Source: Sphingobium scionense
GTDB taxonomy: Bacteria > Pseudomonadota > Alphaproteobacteria > Sphingomonadales > Sphingomonadaceae
DNA length: 64,000 nt
Assembly: GCF_014197035.1 (NCBI RefSeq)
Contig: NZ_JACIEU010000011.1
Coordinates: 62,001 to 126,000 of the forward strand
Reading direction: 5' to 3'
A model generated the notes under the pieces. The model was given only the letters and a program-made list of their open reading frames with translations. It ran no database searches and was not told the DNA's origin. This document shows, piece by piece, positions 25,848 to 34,574 of the stretch. How positions within the stretch are numbered: position 1 is the stretch's first letter; every line of letters begins with the position of its first letter. The position numbers were made by a program, and so were the translations under genes.

Positions 25848-26906
25848 CTAACTGAGTGCCGCCAGTTCCTCATAGAACGCACGGGGAATGCGGCAGCCCT
25901 GTTCGGGGGTGCGACGACGCGCCGCGAAGCGCCGCTGGGATGGCAGGCGCGCGCCCTGGCCGGTAATGCCGTCGAACAGCGCCTCGGCCCGCTGCATATG
26001 CTCGGCGGCCGTCGCGCCCAGGAAGCCTGCCGGATCGATGGCGATGATGAGTTCGCCGCCATAGGGCGATGCTTTCGCGCCATCATCATGCGCCAGTGAT
26101 TCCGCGCTGGTCATGTCGCCGATCAGCGGCCCGGCAATCAGCTCAACCATCGCCGACAGTGCCGATCCCTTGTGCCCGCCAAAGGTCAGCAATGCGCCGG
26201 CGAGACCCGCTTCCGCATCCGTTGTCGGATGGCCCTGTGCATCTATCGTCCAGCCTTCCGGGATCGGCTTGCCGGCGCGGCGATGCAGTTCGATCTCGCC
26301 ACGCGCGACCGCGCTGGTGGCGAAATCGAAGACGAAGGGATCGCCGCCGGGACGCGGCCAGCCAAAGGCGATCGGGTTGGTGCCGAACAGCGGGGAAGTG
26401 CCGCCGGCCGGCGCGACCCAGGCATGGCTGGGGGTGCAAGCGAAGGCAATGAGGCCCTGATCCGTGAGCGATTCGATCTCCGGCCAGAGCGCGGCAAAAT
26501 GGACACAGCGATTGATGCCCATGGCGGCGATGCCCATCGCCCGCGCCTTTTCCACCAGCAGCGGCAGGCCGGTGGCGAAAGCCAGTTGAGCGAAGCCGCC
26601 GGCCGCGTCCACGCGCAACAGCGCCGGCGAGACGGGGTCGACCACCGGCACGGCGTCCGGCACAACCTTGCCGCCGTTCAGCGTATGGACGCAGTTGAGC
26701 AGGCGATAGACGCCATGCGACGCGCATTCGTCGCGTTCACCAGCGATGATCGTCGCGGCAACCGGGCCGACATGCGCCTCCGCCAGACCATGGCGGCGCA
26801 GCACGGCATGGGCCAGATCCGCGACCTGCTGCAACGTCAGCGTGACGCTTTCGTCAGCACTCATGCCGCTATTGCCCATGCCGCGGCGTTGAATATAGAC
26901 ATGCAT
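25848..26906 (-). CDS. Ldh2/MdH-type NAD(P)H oxidoreductase, probable 1-pyrroline-2-carboxylate reductase
   Basis: A protein of up to 352 residues. The text HGLAEAHVGPVAATIIAGER, DECASHGVYRLLNC, GINRCVHFAALWPEIE and PLFGTNPIAFGWPRPGGDPF is diagnostic of the malate/L-lactate dehydrogenase-2 family, which includes delta1-piperideine/pyrroline-2-carboxylate reductases. In this island it would reduce pyrroline-2-carboxylate (from D-proline oxidation) to L-proline. The ATG at 26906 abuts GGAGG with no spacer; starts at 26879 or 26864 (MSADESVTLT) are possible. It is divergent from the GH127 gene over an operator. Confidence 0.82.
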   Translation of the reverse strand: MHVYIQRRGMGNSGMSADESVTLTLQQVADLAHAVLRRHGLAEAHVGPVAATIIAGERDECASHGVYRLLNCVHTLNGGKVVPDAVPVVDPVSPALLRVDAAGGFAQLAFATGLPLLVEKARAMGIAAMGINRCVHFAALWPEIESLTDQGLIAFACTPSHAWVAPAGGTSPLFGTNPIAFGWPRPGGDPFVFDFATSAVARGEIELHRRAGKPIPEGWTIDAQGHPTTDAEAGLAGALLTFGGHKGSALSAMVELIAGPLIGDMTSAESLAHDDGAKASPYGGELIIAIDPAGFLGATAAEHMQRAEALFDGITGQGARLPSQRRFAARRRTPEQGCRIPRAFYEELAALS

Positions 26907-26938
26907 CCTCCGTCTTGATCACGAACCATAATCGCAAT

Positions 26939-26959
26939 ATCGTATACGGTATAACGATT
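26939..26959. promoter_or_regulatory. Candidate GntR operator between Ldh2-type and GH127 genes
   Basis: CGTATACG at 26941-26948 within TATCGTATACGGTATAACG; the nine bases ATCGTATAC also occur at four other island promoters. It lies 33 bases from the GH127 ATG and 34 bases from the oxidoreductase start. Confidence 0.75.
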
Positions 26960-26979
26960 ACAGACAAGCCGGAGCCGAC

Positions 26980-29388
26980 ATGTCCCACCGTCACACGCCC
27001 CTCAGCCGCAGGGCCATGTTGCTGGCCGCGACCGCCGCCGTAACCGCCCCTGCCTGGCAGGGATGGAGCAGCGTCGCCCATGCCGCAACCAGCAGCGTCC
27101 TCCCCGAATCGGCACGCGCCTTGCCGCTGCAGGCGACCCGGCTTCTTCCCTCGCCCTTTGCCGACGCGGTCGAGGGAAACCGTCTCTATCTGCTGCGGCT
27201 GGAGCCGGACCGGCTGCTGCACAATTTCCGCAAACATGCCGGGCTGACGCCCAAAGGCGCCATCTATGGCGGCTGGGAAAATGACACCATCGCCGGCCAC
27301 ACACTGGGCCATTATCTGACCGCGTTGGCGCTGATGCACGCCCAGACCGGCGACACCGAATGCGCGCGCCGGGCCGCCTATATCATCGACGAACTCGCTG
27401 CCTGTCAGGCGGCGGCGGGCGACGGCTATGCCGCCGGGTTCACTCGCCGCCGCGACGATGTGATCGAGGATGGCAGGCTGATCTTTCCGGAGATCATGCG
27501 CGGCGACATCCGCTCGGCCGGCTTTGACCTCAACGGCTGCTGGGTACCCTTCTATAATTGGCACAAGCTGTTCGCCGGCCTGTTCGACGCCGAGACCCAT
27601 CTGGGCAACAGCCAGGCGCGCGGCGTAGCGCTGGCCCTGGCTGCCTATATCGATACCGTGTTCGCGAAACTGGACGATGCGCAGGTGCAGCAGGTGCTCG
27701 ACTGCGAACATGGCGGTATCAACGAGAGCTTTGCCGAACTCCATGCTCGCACCGGCGATCCGCGCTGGTTGGCGCTGGCGACACGCCTGCGCCATCGCAA
27801 GGTGCTCGACCCGCTGGCGCAGCGGCAGAGCAGCCTGCCCTGGATCCACGCCAATACCCAGATCCCCAAGCTGATCGGACTTGCCCGCCTGCACGAGATC
27901 ACCGGCAATGCCGCCGATGCGATCGCCGCCAACTTCTTCTGGGAAACCGTGGTCGGCCAGTATAGCTATGTCATCGGCGGCAATGCCGACCGGGAATATT
28001 TCCCCGATCCCGGCACCATTTCCAAGCATATCACCGAACAGACCTGCGAAAGCTGCAACAGCTACAACATGCTGAAGCTGACCCGGCATCTCTATGCCTG
28101 GAAGCCTGAAGCGCGCCTGTTCGACTATTATGAGCGCGCCCATATCAACCATATCCTGGCGCACCAGAACCCGGCCACCGGCATGTTCGCCTATATGGTG
28201 CCGCTGATGTCGGGGGCGCACCGCGTCTGGTCGGAACCGTTCGACGATTTCTGGTGCTGCGTCGGCAGCGGCATGGAAAGCCATGCCAAGCATGGCGAAT
28301 CCATCTGGTGGGAAGATGCCGACCGGCCAGCCGACATGCTGATCGCCAATCTCTATATCCCCAGCGAAGCCGACTGGGCCGCGCGGGGGGCAAAGCTGCG
28401 GATCGAGACCGGCTATCCCTTCGACGGCCACATCGCCCTGTCGATCCCGAAACTGGCGCGCGCCGGCCGGTTCACCCTGGCCCTGCGTATTCCCGGCTGG
28501 TGCCAGGGCGCGCGCATCGCCGTCAACGGCACGCCCCTGCCCACTCCACGCATCGTCGATGGCTATGCCCTGATCGATCGCAAGTGGAAGGCCGGCGACC
28601 GGGTGACGCTGGACCTGCCAATGGCATTGCGGGTTGAAGCGACGCCAGATGATGCCCGTACCATTGCCCTGCTGCACGGCCCGATCGTGCTGGCCGCCGA
28701 TCTGGGCGCGGCCGACCAGCCCTTTGACGGTCCGGCCCCGGCGCTGGTCGCCGCCGATGTAACGCAGAGCTTTGCCGCCAACCCCGGCGCCCTCCCTACC
28801 TATCGCACCGCCGGCATCGGCAAACCTGCCGACCTCAGCTTCGCGCCCTTCTTCCAGCAACGCGACCGGCGCACCGCCGTCTATTTCAAACGCTTCACCC
28901 AGCAGGAATGGGGCGTCGAGCAACAGGCCTTTGCCGTCGAGCAGGCCCGGCTCCGTGATTTGGAGCGGCGCTCGGTCGACGTCATGCACCTGGGCGAGAT
29001 GCAGCCCGAACGCGACCATGCGCTGGAGGCGAAACTCTCCTACACCACCACCTATCGCGGACGACATGGGCGCGACGCGCGTACCGACGGCCATTTCCAG
29101 TTCCGCATGAAGGTGAAGCCCGGCCCGCTGATCCTGCAGGCCACCTATTGGGGCGAGGAGCGCAACCGGCTGTTCGACATATTGGTCGACGGCCAGAAGA
29201 TCGCGACGCAGAAACTGGATGCCGACCGGCCCGGCGAATTTTTCGATGTCACATACGCTATTCCCGAGACACTGACGCGCGGCAAGAGCGCGGTGATGAT
29301 CCGTGTCCAGCCGGCACCCGGCATGACGCGCGCCGGCCCGATGTTCGGCGCGCGCATTTTCACGCCCGCCGGTGAAACGCGCACTTGA
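26980..29388 (+). CDS. GH127-family beta-L-arabinofuranosidase, Tat-exported
   Basis: An 802-residue protein. A Tat signal is visible (RRAMLLAATAAVTAPAW, cleavage near residue 36). The (alpha/alpha)6-barrel runs over about residues 60-450, with GGWENDTIAGHTLGHYLTAL and FYNWHKLFAGL. The zinc/thiolate active site of GH127 is present: Glu357 and Cys359 (TCESCN) and Cys426-Cys427 (WCCVGSGMESHAKHGE); in Bifidobacterium HypBA1 the equivalents are Glu338, Cys340, Cys417 and Cys418, with Cys417 the nucleophile. Beta-sandwich and accessory domains (DUF4986/DUF6805-like) follow. It would remove beta-L-arabinofuranose from hydroxyproline residues of plant glycoproteins, which fits the surrounding hydroxyproline genes. 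Confidence 0.88.
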   Translation: MSHRHTPLSRRAMLLAATAAVTAPAWQGWSSVAHAATSSVLPESARALPLQATRLLPSPFADAVEGNRLYLLRLEPDRLLHNFRKHAGLTPKGAIYGGWENDTIAGHTLGHYLTALALMHAQTGDTECARRAAYIIDELAACQAAAGDGYAAGFTRRRDDVIEDGRLIFPEIMRGDIRSAGFDLNGCWVPFYNWHKLFAGLFDAETHLGNSQARGVALALAAYIDTVFAKLDDAQVQQVLDCEHGGINESFAELHARTGDPRWLALATRLRHRKVLDPLAQRQSSLPWIHANTQIPKLIGLARLHEITGNAADAIAANFFWETVVGQYSYVIGGNADREYFPDPGTISKHITEQTCESCNSYNMLKLTRHLYAWKPEARLFDYYERAHINHILAHQNPATGMFAYMVPLMSGAHRVWSEPFDDFWCCVGSGMESHAKHGESIWWEDADRPADMLIANLYIPSEADWAARGAKLRIETGYPFDGHIALSIPKLARAGRFTLALRIPGWCQGARIAVNGTPLPTPRIVDGYALIDRKWKAGDRVTLDLPMALRVEATPDDARTIALLHGPIVLAADLGAADQPFDGPAPALVAADVTQSFAANPGALPTYRTAGIGKPADLSFAPFFQQRDRRTAVYFKRFTQQEWGVEQQAFAVEQARLRDLERRSVDVMHLGEMQPERDHALEAKLSYTTTYRGRHGRDARTDGHFQFRMKVKPGPLILQATYWGEERNRLFDILVDGQKIATQKLDADRPGEFFDVTYAIPETLTRGKSAVMIRVQPAPGMTRAGPMFGARIFTPAGETRT

Positions 29389-29407
29389 CCCGCATCAATC
29401 AAGGTAT

Positions 29408-29420
29408 ATCGTATACATTA
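29408..29420. promoter_or_regulatory. Candidate GntR operator upstream of DUF885 peptidase operon
   Basis: TATCGTATACATT at 29408-29420 contains the ATCGTATAC core. It lies 54 bases before the ATG at 29474 and only 20 bases after the GH127 stop, so the downstream operon probably has its own regulated promoter. Confidence 0.72.
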
Positions 29421-29473
29421 TTGACAGGAGCGAGGCGCCGGGTCGCGTCGCCGAACAGGGAAAAGAGACATTC

Positions 29474-31276
29474 ATGAAAATGCCCCATGCCGCATCCTTG
29501 CTCGCCATCGCCTGGCTCGCCGGCACGGCGCCGGTCGCCGTCGCCCAGACCGCACCGGCCGCTGACGTCCCGGCCGCACAGCCGACCGCCGCCGACCTGA
29601 AGCTCAAGGCGCTGTATGACGCCGAATGGACCTGGCGCCAGAAGGAATTTGCCCGCCTGCCCGGCAGCGGCCGGACCGAAGGCGGCGCCGACGACCATTT
29701 GCCCAGCGTGACGCCCGCCACCCAGCAACGCCGCTATGCCTATTGGAGCGACATCCTCAAACAGCTCGACCAGATCCCTGACGCCCAGCTGTCGCATGAG
29801 GAATATATCAACAAGGCGGTGTTCAAGACCTCGGTCTGGGAGAATGCCACGAAGATCAAATACAAGACCTATGAGGCGCCGTTCAACAGCGACACCTTCT
29901 TCTGGACCGGCATCAACCCGCGCACGCCCTTCTCCACTGCCGACAATTATCGTCGCTATCTCGGCCGGATGAAGGACATCCCGCGCTATTTCGACGAGCA
30001 GATCGCGAACATGCAGGCGGGCCTGAAGCGCGGCTATACCGTACCGCGCGTATCGATCGAGGGACGTGACAAGACGATCGAGCCGTTCCTGGCCGCCGGC
30101 ACCGACAATCCCTTCTACAAGGCATTCGCCGCAATGCCGGACACCATCCCGGCCGACCAGCGTCAGGCGATGCAGGCACAGGCACAGGCACTGATCCGCG
30201 ATGCCGTCGCCCCCAGCTATCAGAAGCTGCTGACCTTCATGCGCGGCGAATATATGCCCAAGGCGCGCAAGACGATCGACGCCTATTCGCTGCCCGACGG
30301 CAAGGCATTCTACCAGGATCAGATCCGCGAATATACGACGCTCGACCTGACGCCCCAGCAGATCCACGAGATCGGCCTCAAGGAAGTCGCGCGCATCGAC
30401 GCAGACATGAAGAAGACGATGGCCGACGCAAAATTCCAGGGCAGCTTTGCCGAGTTCCTGGAATTCATGCGTACCGATCCGCAATTCTACGCCAAGACCC
30501 CGCGCGAGCTGCTCTCCTATTCCGCCTATGTCACCAAGAAGATGGACGGCAGACTCAAGGACACGTTCAACAACCTGCCGCGCTATCGCTTCACCATCCT
30601 GCCGGTGCCAGATGAGATCGCGCCCATCTACACCTCGGGTCGCGGCGGGCTCGAATCCTGCCTGATGAACACCTATGACCTGCCCTCGCGGCCGCTCTAC
30701 AATCTGACCGCGCTGACGCTGCACGAATGCAATCCGGGCCACAGCTTCCAGGCCGCCTACGCGCTGGAAGCCCCCAACCGCCCGGCCTTCCGTGGCCAGA
30801 CCTATTTCTCGGGCTATGGCGAGGGCTGGGGCCTCTATACCGAATGGCTGGGCACCAAGCTGGGCATGTATGAGACGCCCTATGAGGAATTCGGCCGCGA
30901 GACGTTCGAGATGTGGCGCGCGGTCCGGCTGGTGATCGACACCGGCATGCACTCCATGGGTTGGACGCGGCAGCAGGCGATCGACTATATGGCCAGCCAT
31001 ACCGCGCTCGCGAAGCTCGACATCACCAATGAGGTCGATCGCTATATCGCCTGGCCGGCGCAGGCGCTGGCTTACAAGCTGGGCGAATTGTCGATCCGCA
31101 AGATGCGCGCCAAGGCCGAGGCGGAACTGGGCGACAAGTTCGACCAGCGCCCGTTCCACGACACGCTGCTGACCATGGGGTCGGTGCCGCTGCCGGTGAT
31201 GGAGGCGGAGCTTGACCGCTTCATCCAGGCGGAAAAGGCCAAGGCCGCAGCCGGGGCTTCCGGTGCGGCGCAGTAA
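29474..31276 (+). CDS. DUF885-family secreted metallopeptidase
   Basis: A 600-residue protein from the ATG at 29474, giving the signal peptide MKMPHAASLLAIAWLAGTAP with cleavage after AVAQ. The C-terminal half carries LTLHECNPGHSFQAAYAL, a HExxPGH-type motif of the DUF885 family with likely metal-binding His and Glu, and downstream YGEGWGLYTEWL supplies the third ligand Glu. Members are thought to be zinc dipeptidases or carboxypeptidases in the periplasm. It starts the operon DUF885, NTF2-like protein, POT transporter, pointing to trimming of peptides before import. Confidence 0.78.
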   Translation: MKMPHAASLLAIAWLAGTAPVAVAQTAPAADVPAAQPTAADLKLKALYDAEWTWRQKEFARLPGSGRTEGGADDHLPSVTPATQQRRYAYWSDILKQLDQIPDAQLSHEEYINKAVFKTSVWENATKIKYKTYEAPFNSDTFFWTGINPRTPFSTADNYRRYLGRMKDIPRYFDEQIANMQAGLKRGYTVPRVSIEGRDKTIEPFLAAGTDNPFYKAFAAMPDTIPADQRQAMQAQAQALIRDAVAPSYQKLLTFMRGEYMPKARKTIDAYSLPDGKAFYQDQIREYTTLDLTPQQIHEIGLKEVARIDADMKKTMADAKFQGSFAEFLEFMRTDPQFYAKTPRELLSYSAYVTKKMDGRLKDTFNNLPRYRFTILPVPDEIAPIYTSGRGGLESCLMNTYDLPSRPLYNLTALTLHECNPGHSFQAAYALEAPNRPAFRGQTYFSGYGEGWGLYTEWLGTKLGMYETPYEEFGRETFEMWRAVRLVIDTGMHSMGWTRQQAIDYMASHTALAKLDITNEVDRYIAWPAQALAYKLGELSIRKMRAKAEAELGDKFDQRPFHDTLLTMGSVPLPVMEAELDRFIQAEKAKAAAGASGAAQ

Positions 31277-31745
31277 GCGCATTCTCCTCTCCCTGATCGG
31301 CGCGGCGCTCTGCATGGGTGCCGCGCCGATCCCCCCTTCGGCGGAGACGGAGAAGGCGGCGATCCGCCAGGTGATCGCCGATATGGAAGCGGCCTGGAAC
31401 CGGGGCGATTTTCGCGGCTATATGGCGGGCTTCCTCAACCCCGGCGTCATTTTCGTGTCGCGCGGCCAGTTCCAGCGCGACTGGCAGGGGACGCTCGACC
31501 ATTATGTCCGCGACTATGGTGCCTCGCCCGAAACCCGCGGCGCGCTCCATTTCTGCGATATCAGGATCGAGATGCTGGCGCCCGACGCGGCCCAGCTCAT
31601 CAGCCGCTTCCACCTTGCCGCCAAACCCGGCCAGTCCGGCATCAACACGCGGCTGATGCGCAAGGTCGAGGGCCGCTGGGTGATCGCCGTCAACCATGTG
31701 TCGGCGTTCGAGCCGGACGCGACCCACCCCGCCTATTGCCTATGA
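31263..31745 (+). CDS. Secreted NTF2-like (DUF4440/SnoaL) protein
   Basis: A 160-residue protein. The GTG at 31263 gives VRRSKRILLSLIGAALCMGA, a signal peptide, and overlaps the DUF885 stop by 14 bases; the longer upstream frame is unlikely. The mature part has the NTF2-like fold pattern: KAAIRQVIADMEAAWNRGDF, a middle sheet, and RKVEGRWVIAVNHVSAF. Such proteins may be enzymes or binding proteins; no catalytic dyad is clear. The last codon overlaps the POT transporter start (ATGA), so it belongs to this peptide-use operon. Confidence 0.68.
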   Translation: MRRSKRILLSLIGAALCMGAAPIPPSAETEKAAIRQVIADMEAAWNRGDFRGYMAGFLNPGVIFVSRGQFQRDWQGTLDHYVRDYGASPETRGALHFCDIRIEMLAPDAAQLISRFHLAAKPGQSGINTRLMRKVEGRWVIAVNHVSAFEPDATHPAYCL

Positions 31746-33244
31746 GTGACATGTCCCCAGCCAATCATCCCGCCACTGCCACCTTCCTCGGCCATCCGCG
31801 TGGGCTGTTCATCCTCTTCTTCACCGAATTGTGGGAGCGTTTCTCCTTCTACGGCATGCGGGCGCTGCTGATCTTCTACCTGACCAAGCAGTTCCTCTTT
31901 TCCGACGAGCGCGCGGGCATGCTCTATGGTGCCTATATCGCGCTGGTGTTTGTCAGCCCGCTGGTCGGCGGCTGGCTGGCCGATCGCTACCTCGGCGCAC
32001 GCAAGGCAGTGCTGTTCGGCGGCATCGTCATCGCCTGCGGCCATATCCTGCTCGGCCTCGATGCGCTGGGCGGAGACCGTGAAAGTGCGACCCGCATCTT
32101 CCTCGCCGGCATGGCGGTGATCGTGGTCGGCACCGGCTTCCTCAAGGCCAATGTCTCGGTGCTGGTCGGCCAGCTCTATCCCCGCGACGACATGCGCCGC
32201 GATCCGGCCTATACCATCTTCTACATGGGGATTAACCTTGGCGGCGCGCTCGGCCCGCTCGTCTGCGGCCTGCTCGGCGAAACGATCGGCTGGTCCTGGG
32301 GCTTTGGCGCGGCCGCACTGGGCATGATCCTGGGCATCATCGTCTTCGTCATGGGCAGGCCATCATTGCAGGGCCAGGGCGAGGCGCCCGATCCGGCCTG
32401 GCTGGCGAGCCCGCTGTTCGGCATCCCCCGCGAATATTGGCTTTATGCCAGCGCCCTGCCCTTCACCGCGGCGATGCTCGCCCTGCTCGCCAGCCCCGCC
32501 TCGGTCGGCTATCTGCTGAGCGCAAGCGGCTTTGCCATGGGCATCGGCCTGGTCGCCTATGCCTACCTGAAGCTCGACCCGGCGGCGCGGGGACGGTTGC
32601 TGGTCGCGATCTTCCTGCTGGTGGTGCAGCCCGTCTTCTGGGGCCTCTTCGAACAGACCGGTTCCTCGCTCAACCTGTTCATCGATCGGCATGTCGACCG
32701 CACGCTATTCGGCATCACGGTGCCGGCCTCGCTGTTCCAGGCGGTCGGTCCCTTCTCGATCTTCCTGCTCGCGCCCTTCTTCGCCTGGCTATGGCTGAAG
32801 CTCGGCCGGCGCGGGCTGGAACCATCCACCCCCGCCAAGTTCGGCCTGGCGATCATACAGGTCGGGGCTGGCTTCCTGCTGCTGGTCGGCGCGGGCATGA
32901 TGCTGCCAGGCGCAAAGATGCCGATGCTCTTCATCCTGCTGCTCTACCTGCTCCACACCATGGGCGAACTATGCCTGTCGCCGGTCGGATTGGCAGCGAT
33001 GTCGCGCCTGTCGCCGCCCCATATGCTGGGGCTGATGATGGGCACCTGGTTCCTGGCGACGGCGGGCGGCAATTTCATGTCGGGCGTGATCGCCGCCGCC
33101 ATCGGTGCATCGGCCGGCGCGGATCAAGCAAGCACGGTGCTCGCCGCCTATGGCCGGATCGGCGGTCTTGCCATGCTGATCGGACTCATCATCCTGATCG
33201 TGTCGCCGCGTATCGGCCGCCTCATGCAACAAGGCGGCCGATAG
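31742..33244 (+). CDS. POT/PTR2-family proton-coupled oligopeptide transporter
   Basis: A 500-residue protein with about 14 membrane segments. The signature ELWERFSFYGMR (ExxERFxYYG, proton coupling and peptide binding) is near residue 30, GGWLADRYLGARK marks the MFS loop 2-3, and EQTGSSLNLFIDRHVDR is typical of bacterial POT members. The start at 31742 overlaps the previous stop. It would import di- and tripeptides across the inner membrane with protons. Within this island the substrates are likely Pro/Hyp-containing peptides produced by the periplasmic peptidases. Confidence 0.9.
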   Translation: MSDMSPANHPATATFLGHPRGLFILFFTELWERFSFYGMRALLIFYLTKQFLFSDERAGMLYGAYIALVFVSPLVGGWLADRYLGARKAVLFGGIVIACGHILLGLDALGGDRESATRIFLAGMAVIVVGTGFLKANVSVLVGQLYPRDDMRRDPAYTIFYMGINLGGALGPLVCGLLGETIGWSWGFGAAALGMILGIIVFVMGRPSLQGQGEAPDPAWLASPLFGIPREYWLYASALPFTAAMLALLASPASVGYLLSASGFAMGIGLVAYAYLKLDPAARGRLLVAIFLLVVQPVFWGLFEQTGSSLNLFIDRHVDRTLFGITVPASLFQAVGPFSIFLLAPFFAWLWLKLGRRGLEPSTPAKFGLAIIQVGAGFLLLVGAGMMLPGAKMPMLFILLLYLLHTMGELCLSPVGLAAMSRLSPPHMLGLMMGTWFLATAGGNFMSGVIAAAIGASAGADQASTVLAAYGRIGGLAMLIGLIILIVSPRIGRLMQQGGR

Positions 33245-33252
33245 CGTCTTTT

Positions 33253-33354
33253 GGGAAATGCGCGGAAGAGCGCATTTCCCTTCCGTACCGGCCCGCTCCC
33301 CCACCCGGCCACCCAACGGCAGTATTCTATGGGTGGCCGGGTGGGGGAGCGGGC
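33253..33354. repeat. Two strong inverted repeats between convergent genes
   Basis: First hairpin: GGGAAATGCGC at 33253-33263 with its complement at 33270-33280. Second: a perfect 24-bp inverted repeat, 33291-33314 with 33331-33354, loop 16 bases. They separate the convergent POT and hydrolase genes and may act as a two-way terminator; the length of the second arm suggests a REP-like mobile palindrome. Confidence 0.7.
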
Positions 33355-33388
33355 TGGAGCCGCCATGCGCCGACAGGCGCATCAAAGA

Positions 33389-34468
33389 TCAACTCCGCGC
33401 CAGCAGCGCGACCAGTTCATCCTTCCAGAATTTCGCCCATGTGTGGGTGCTGTGCCCCCGCGTCTCGGGCGAATAGGGGATCAGCTTGTAGCGGGTGGTC
33501 TTCAGGCGCTTGGCCGCAGTTTCGGCCATGCCCATTTCCGGCGGATTGATGAAATCGTCGGAGGAGTTGATCCAGGTCATCGGCGCGCTGATCTTCTCCA
33601 GGTCGGCGGACGGATCATAATCGCGCGAGGAATCGAGCTGATAGAGATAATCATTGGCGTCGCGGCTGGTGATGTCGCGATCGAACCGCTCCTTCCAATA
33701 GGCGTCGACCGCGTCGCGTGTGGGAAATTGCACCTGCATGTACCAGGCAGCGGCGCCGGCGATCTGCGACAGGCTGGATGCGGTGCGCAGGCCGAGCAAC
33801 GGCTGCGCCTTGTAATTGCCGTCCTGCCAGGCGGGATCGGCGCGGATGCCGTCCATTGCCGCCTTGCGCCACATCCGGTTGCGCCCGGCGATCGGCGCTG
33901 CCTGACACGCCATGGGCATCAGCGCACTGGCAAAGCCGGGATGCTTCTCGCCCCAGACGAAGATGTGCATGCAGCCCATCGAGGTGCCGAAGGTCAGCCG
34001 CAGATGATCGACCTTCAGTCCGTCGACCAGCATGCGGCGCTGCGCCTCGACCATGTCGTCATAATCATAATGGGGGAAGGCCATGCGCAGGCCGTCGCTG
34101 GGCTTGGAGGAGTCGCCATGACCGATATTGTCGGGCAGGATGATGAAATAGCGGCGGACGTCGAGCGGCTGGCCGGGGCCATAAAGTTCATCAGCAAATT
34201 GCGGTTGCAGGAATTGCGCGCCTGATCCGCCGGTGCCGTGCAGAATCATCACCGCATTGTCGATCCGCCCCTTGGCATCGCGATGCGGCGTGCCGATGGT
34301 GCGATAATGCATCCGCAGTTCCGGCAGCTTCTCACCCGAACGGAAAGCAAAGTCGCGGATGACATGGTCGCCCTGCTTGACCTGCGCGGCATCGAAGCCC
34401 TGCGCCAGTGCCGGCGTGGCGAGCAGCAGTGCGGCAGCGGCGGCGAGCCGGGGCCATCGGTTTTTCAT
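33389..34468 (-). CDS. Secreted MetX-like alpha/beta hydrolase (homoserine O-acetyltransferase fold)
   Basis: A 359-residue protein from the ATG at 34468, preceded by GGGAGG; signal peptide MKNRWPRLAAAAALLLATPA. It has the alpha/beta hydrolase pattern of the homoserine O-acetyltransferase family: LHGTGGSGAQFL oxyanion region, nucleophile Ser163 in TFGTSMGCMH, Asp in WINSSDDFINPP and His in RGHSTHTW. A periplasmic protein with a signal peptide is not a methionine biosynthesis enzyme; hydrolysis of an ester, amide or peptide is more likely. It is divergent from the S10 peptidase over a candidate operator, so it belongs to the same regulon. Confidence 0.8.
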   Translation of the reverse strand: MKNRWPRLAAAAALLLATPALAQGFDAAQVKQGDHVIRDFAFRSGEKLPELRMHYRTIGTPHRDAKGRIDNAVMILHGTGGSGAQFLQPQFADELYGPGQPLDVRRYFIILPDNIGHGDSSKPSDGLRMAFPHYDYDDMVEAQRRMLVDGLKVDHLRLTFGTSMGCMHIFVWGEKHPGFASALMPMACQAAPIAGRNRMWRKAAMDGIRADPAWQDGNYKAQPLLGLRTASSLSQIAGAAAWYMQVQFPTRDAVDAYWKERFDRDITSRDANDYLYQLDSSRDYDPSADLEKISAPMTWINSSDDFINPPEMGMAETAAKRLKTTRYKLIPYSPETRGHSTHTWAKFWKDELVALLARS

Positions 34469-34526
34469 ATGTCTGGTCCTCCCTTGGAACTTTACGAAGA
34501 TGACGCATATGCGCATTTGACAGATT

Positions 34527-34538
34527 TGGTATACGATG
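34527..34538. promoter_or_regulatory. Candidate GntR operator between hydrolase and S10 peptidase
   Basis: TGGTATACGATG contains GTATAC at 34529-34534; read on the minus strand it gives CATCGTATACCA, with the same ATCGTATAC core as the other sites. It lies in the 106-base divergent promoter region. Confidence 0.72.
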
Positions 34539-34574
34539 TACGGTTCGCGGCAAATGAAGGCAACAGGCAGAGTC

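Noticed and set aside
26869..29094. 741-codon minus-strand frame opposite GH127
   Set aside because: It mirrors the codon pattern of the GH127 gene, whose catalytic residues are intact; no ribosome site or family motif.
33389..34468. MetX (homoserine O-acetyltransferase) annotation
   Set aside because: The protein has a signal peptide and shares a promoter region with a secreted peptidase, which does not fit a cytoplasmic methionine enzyme; only the fold is kept.
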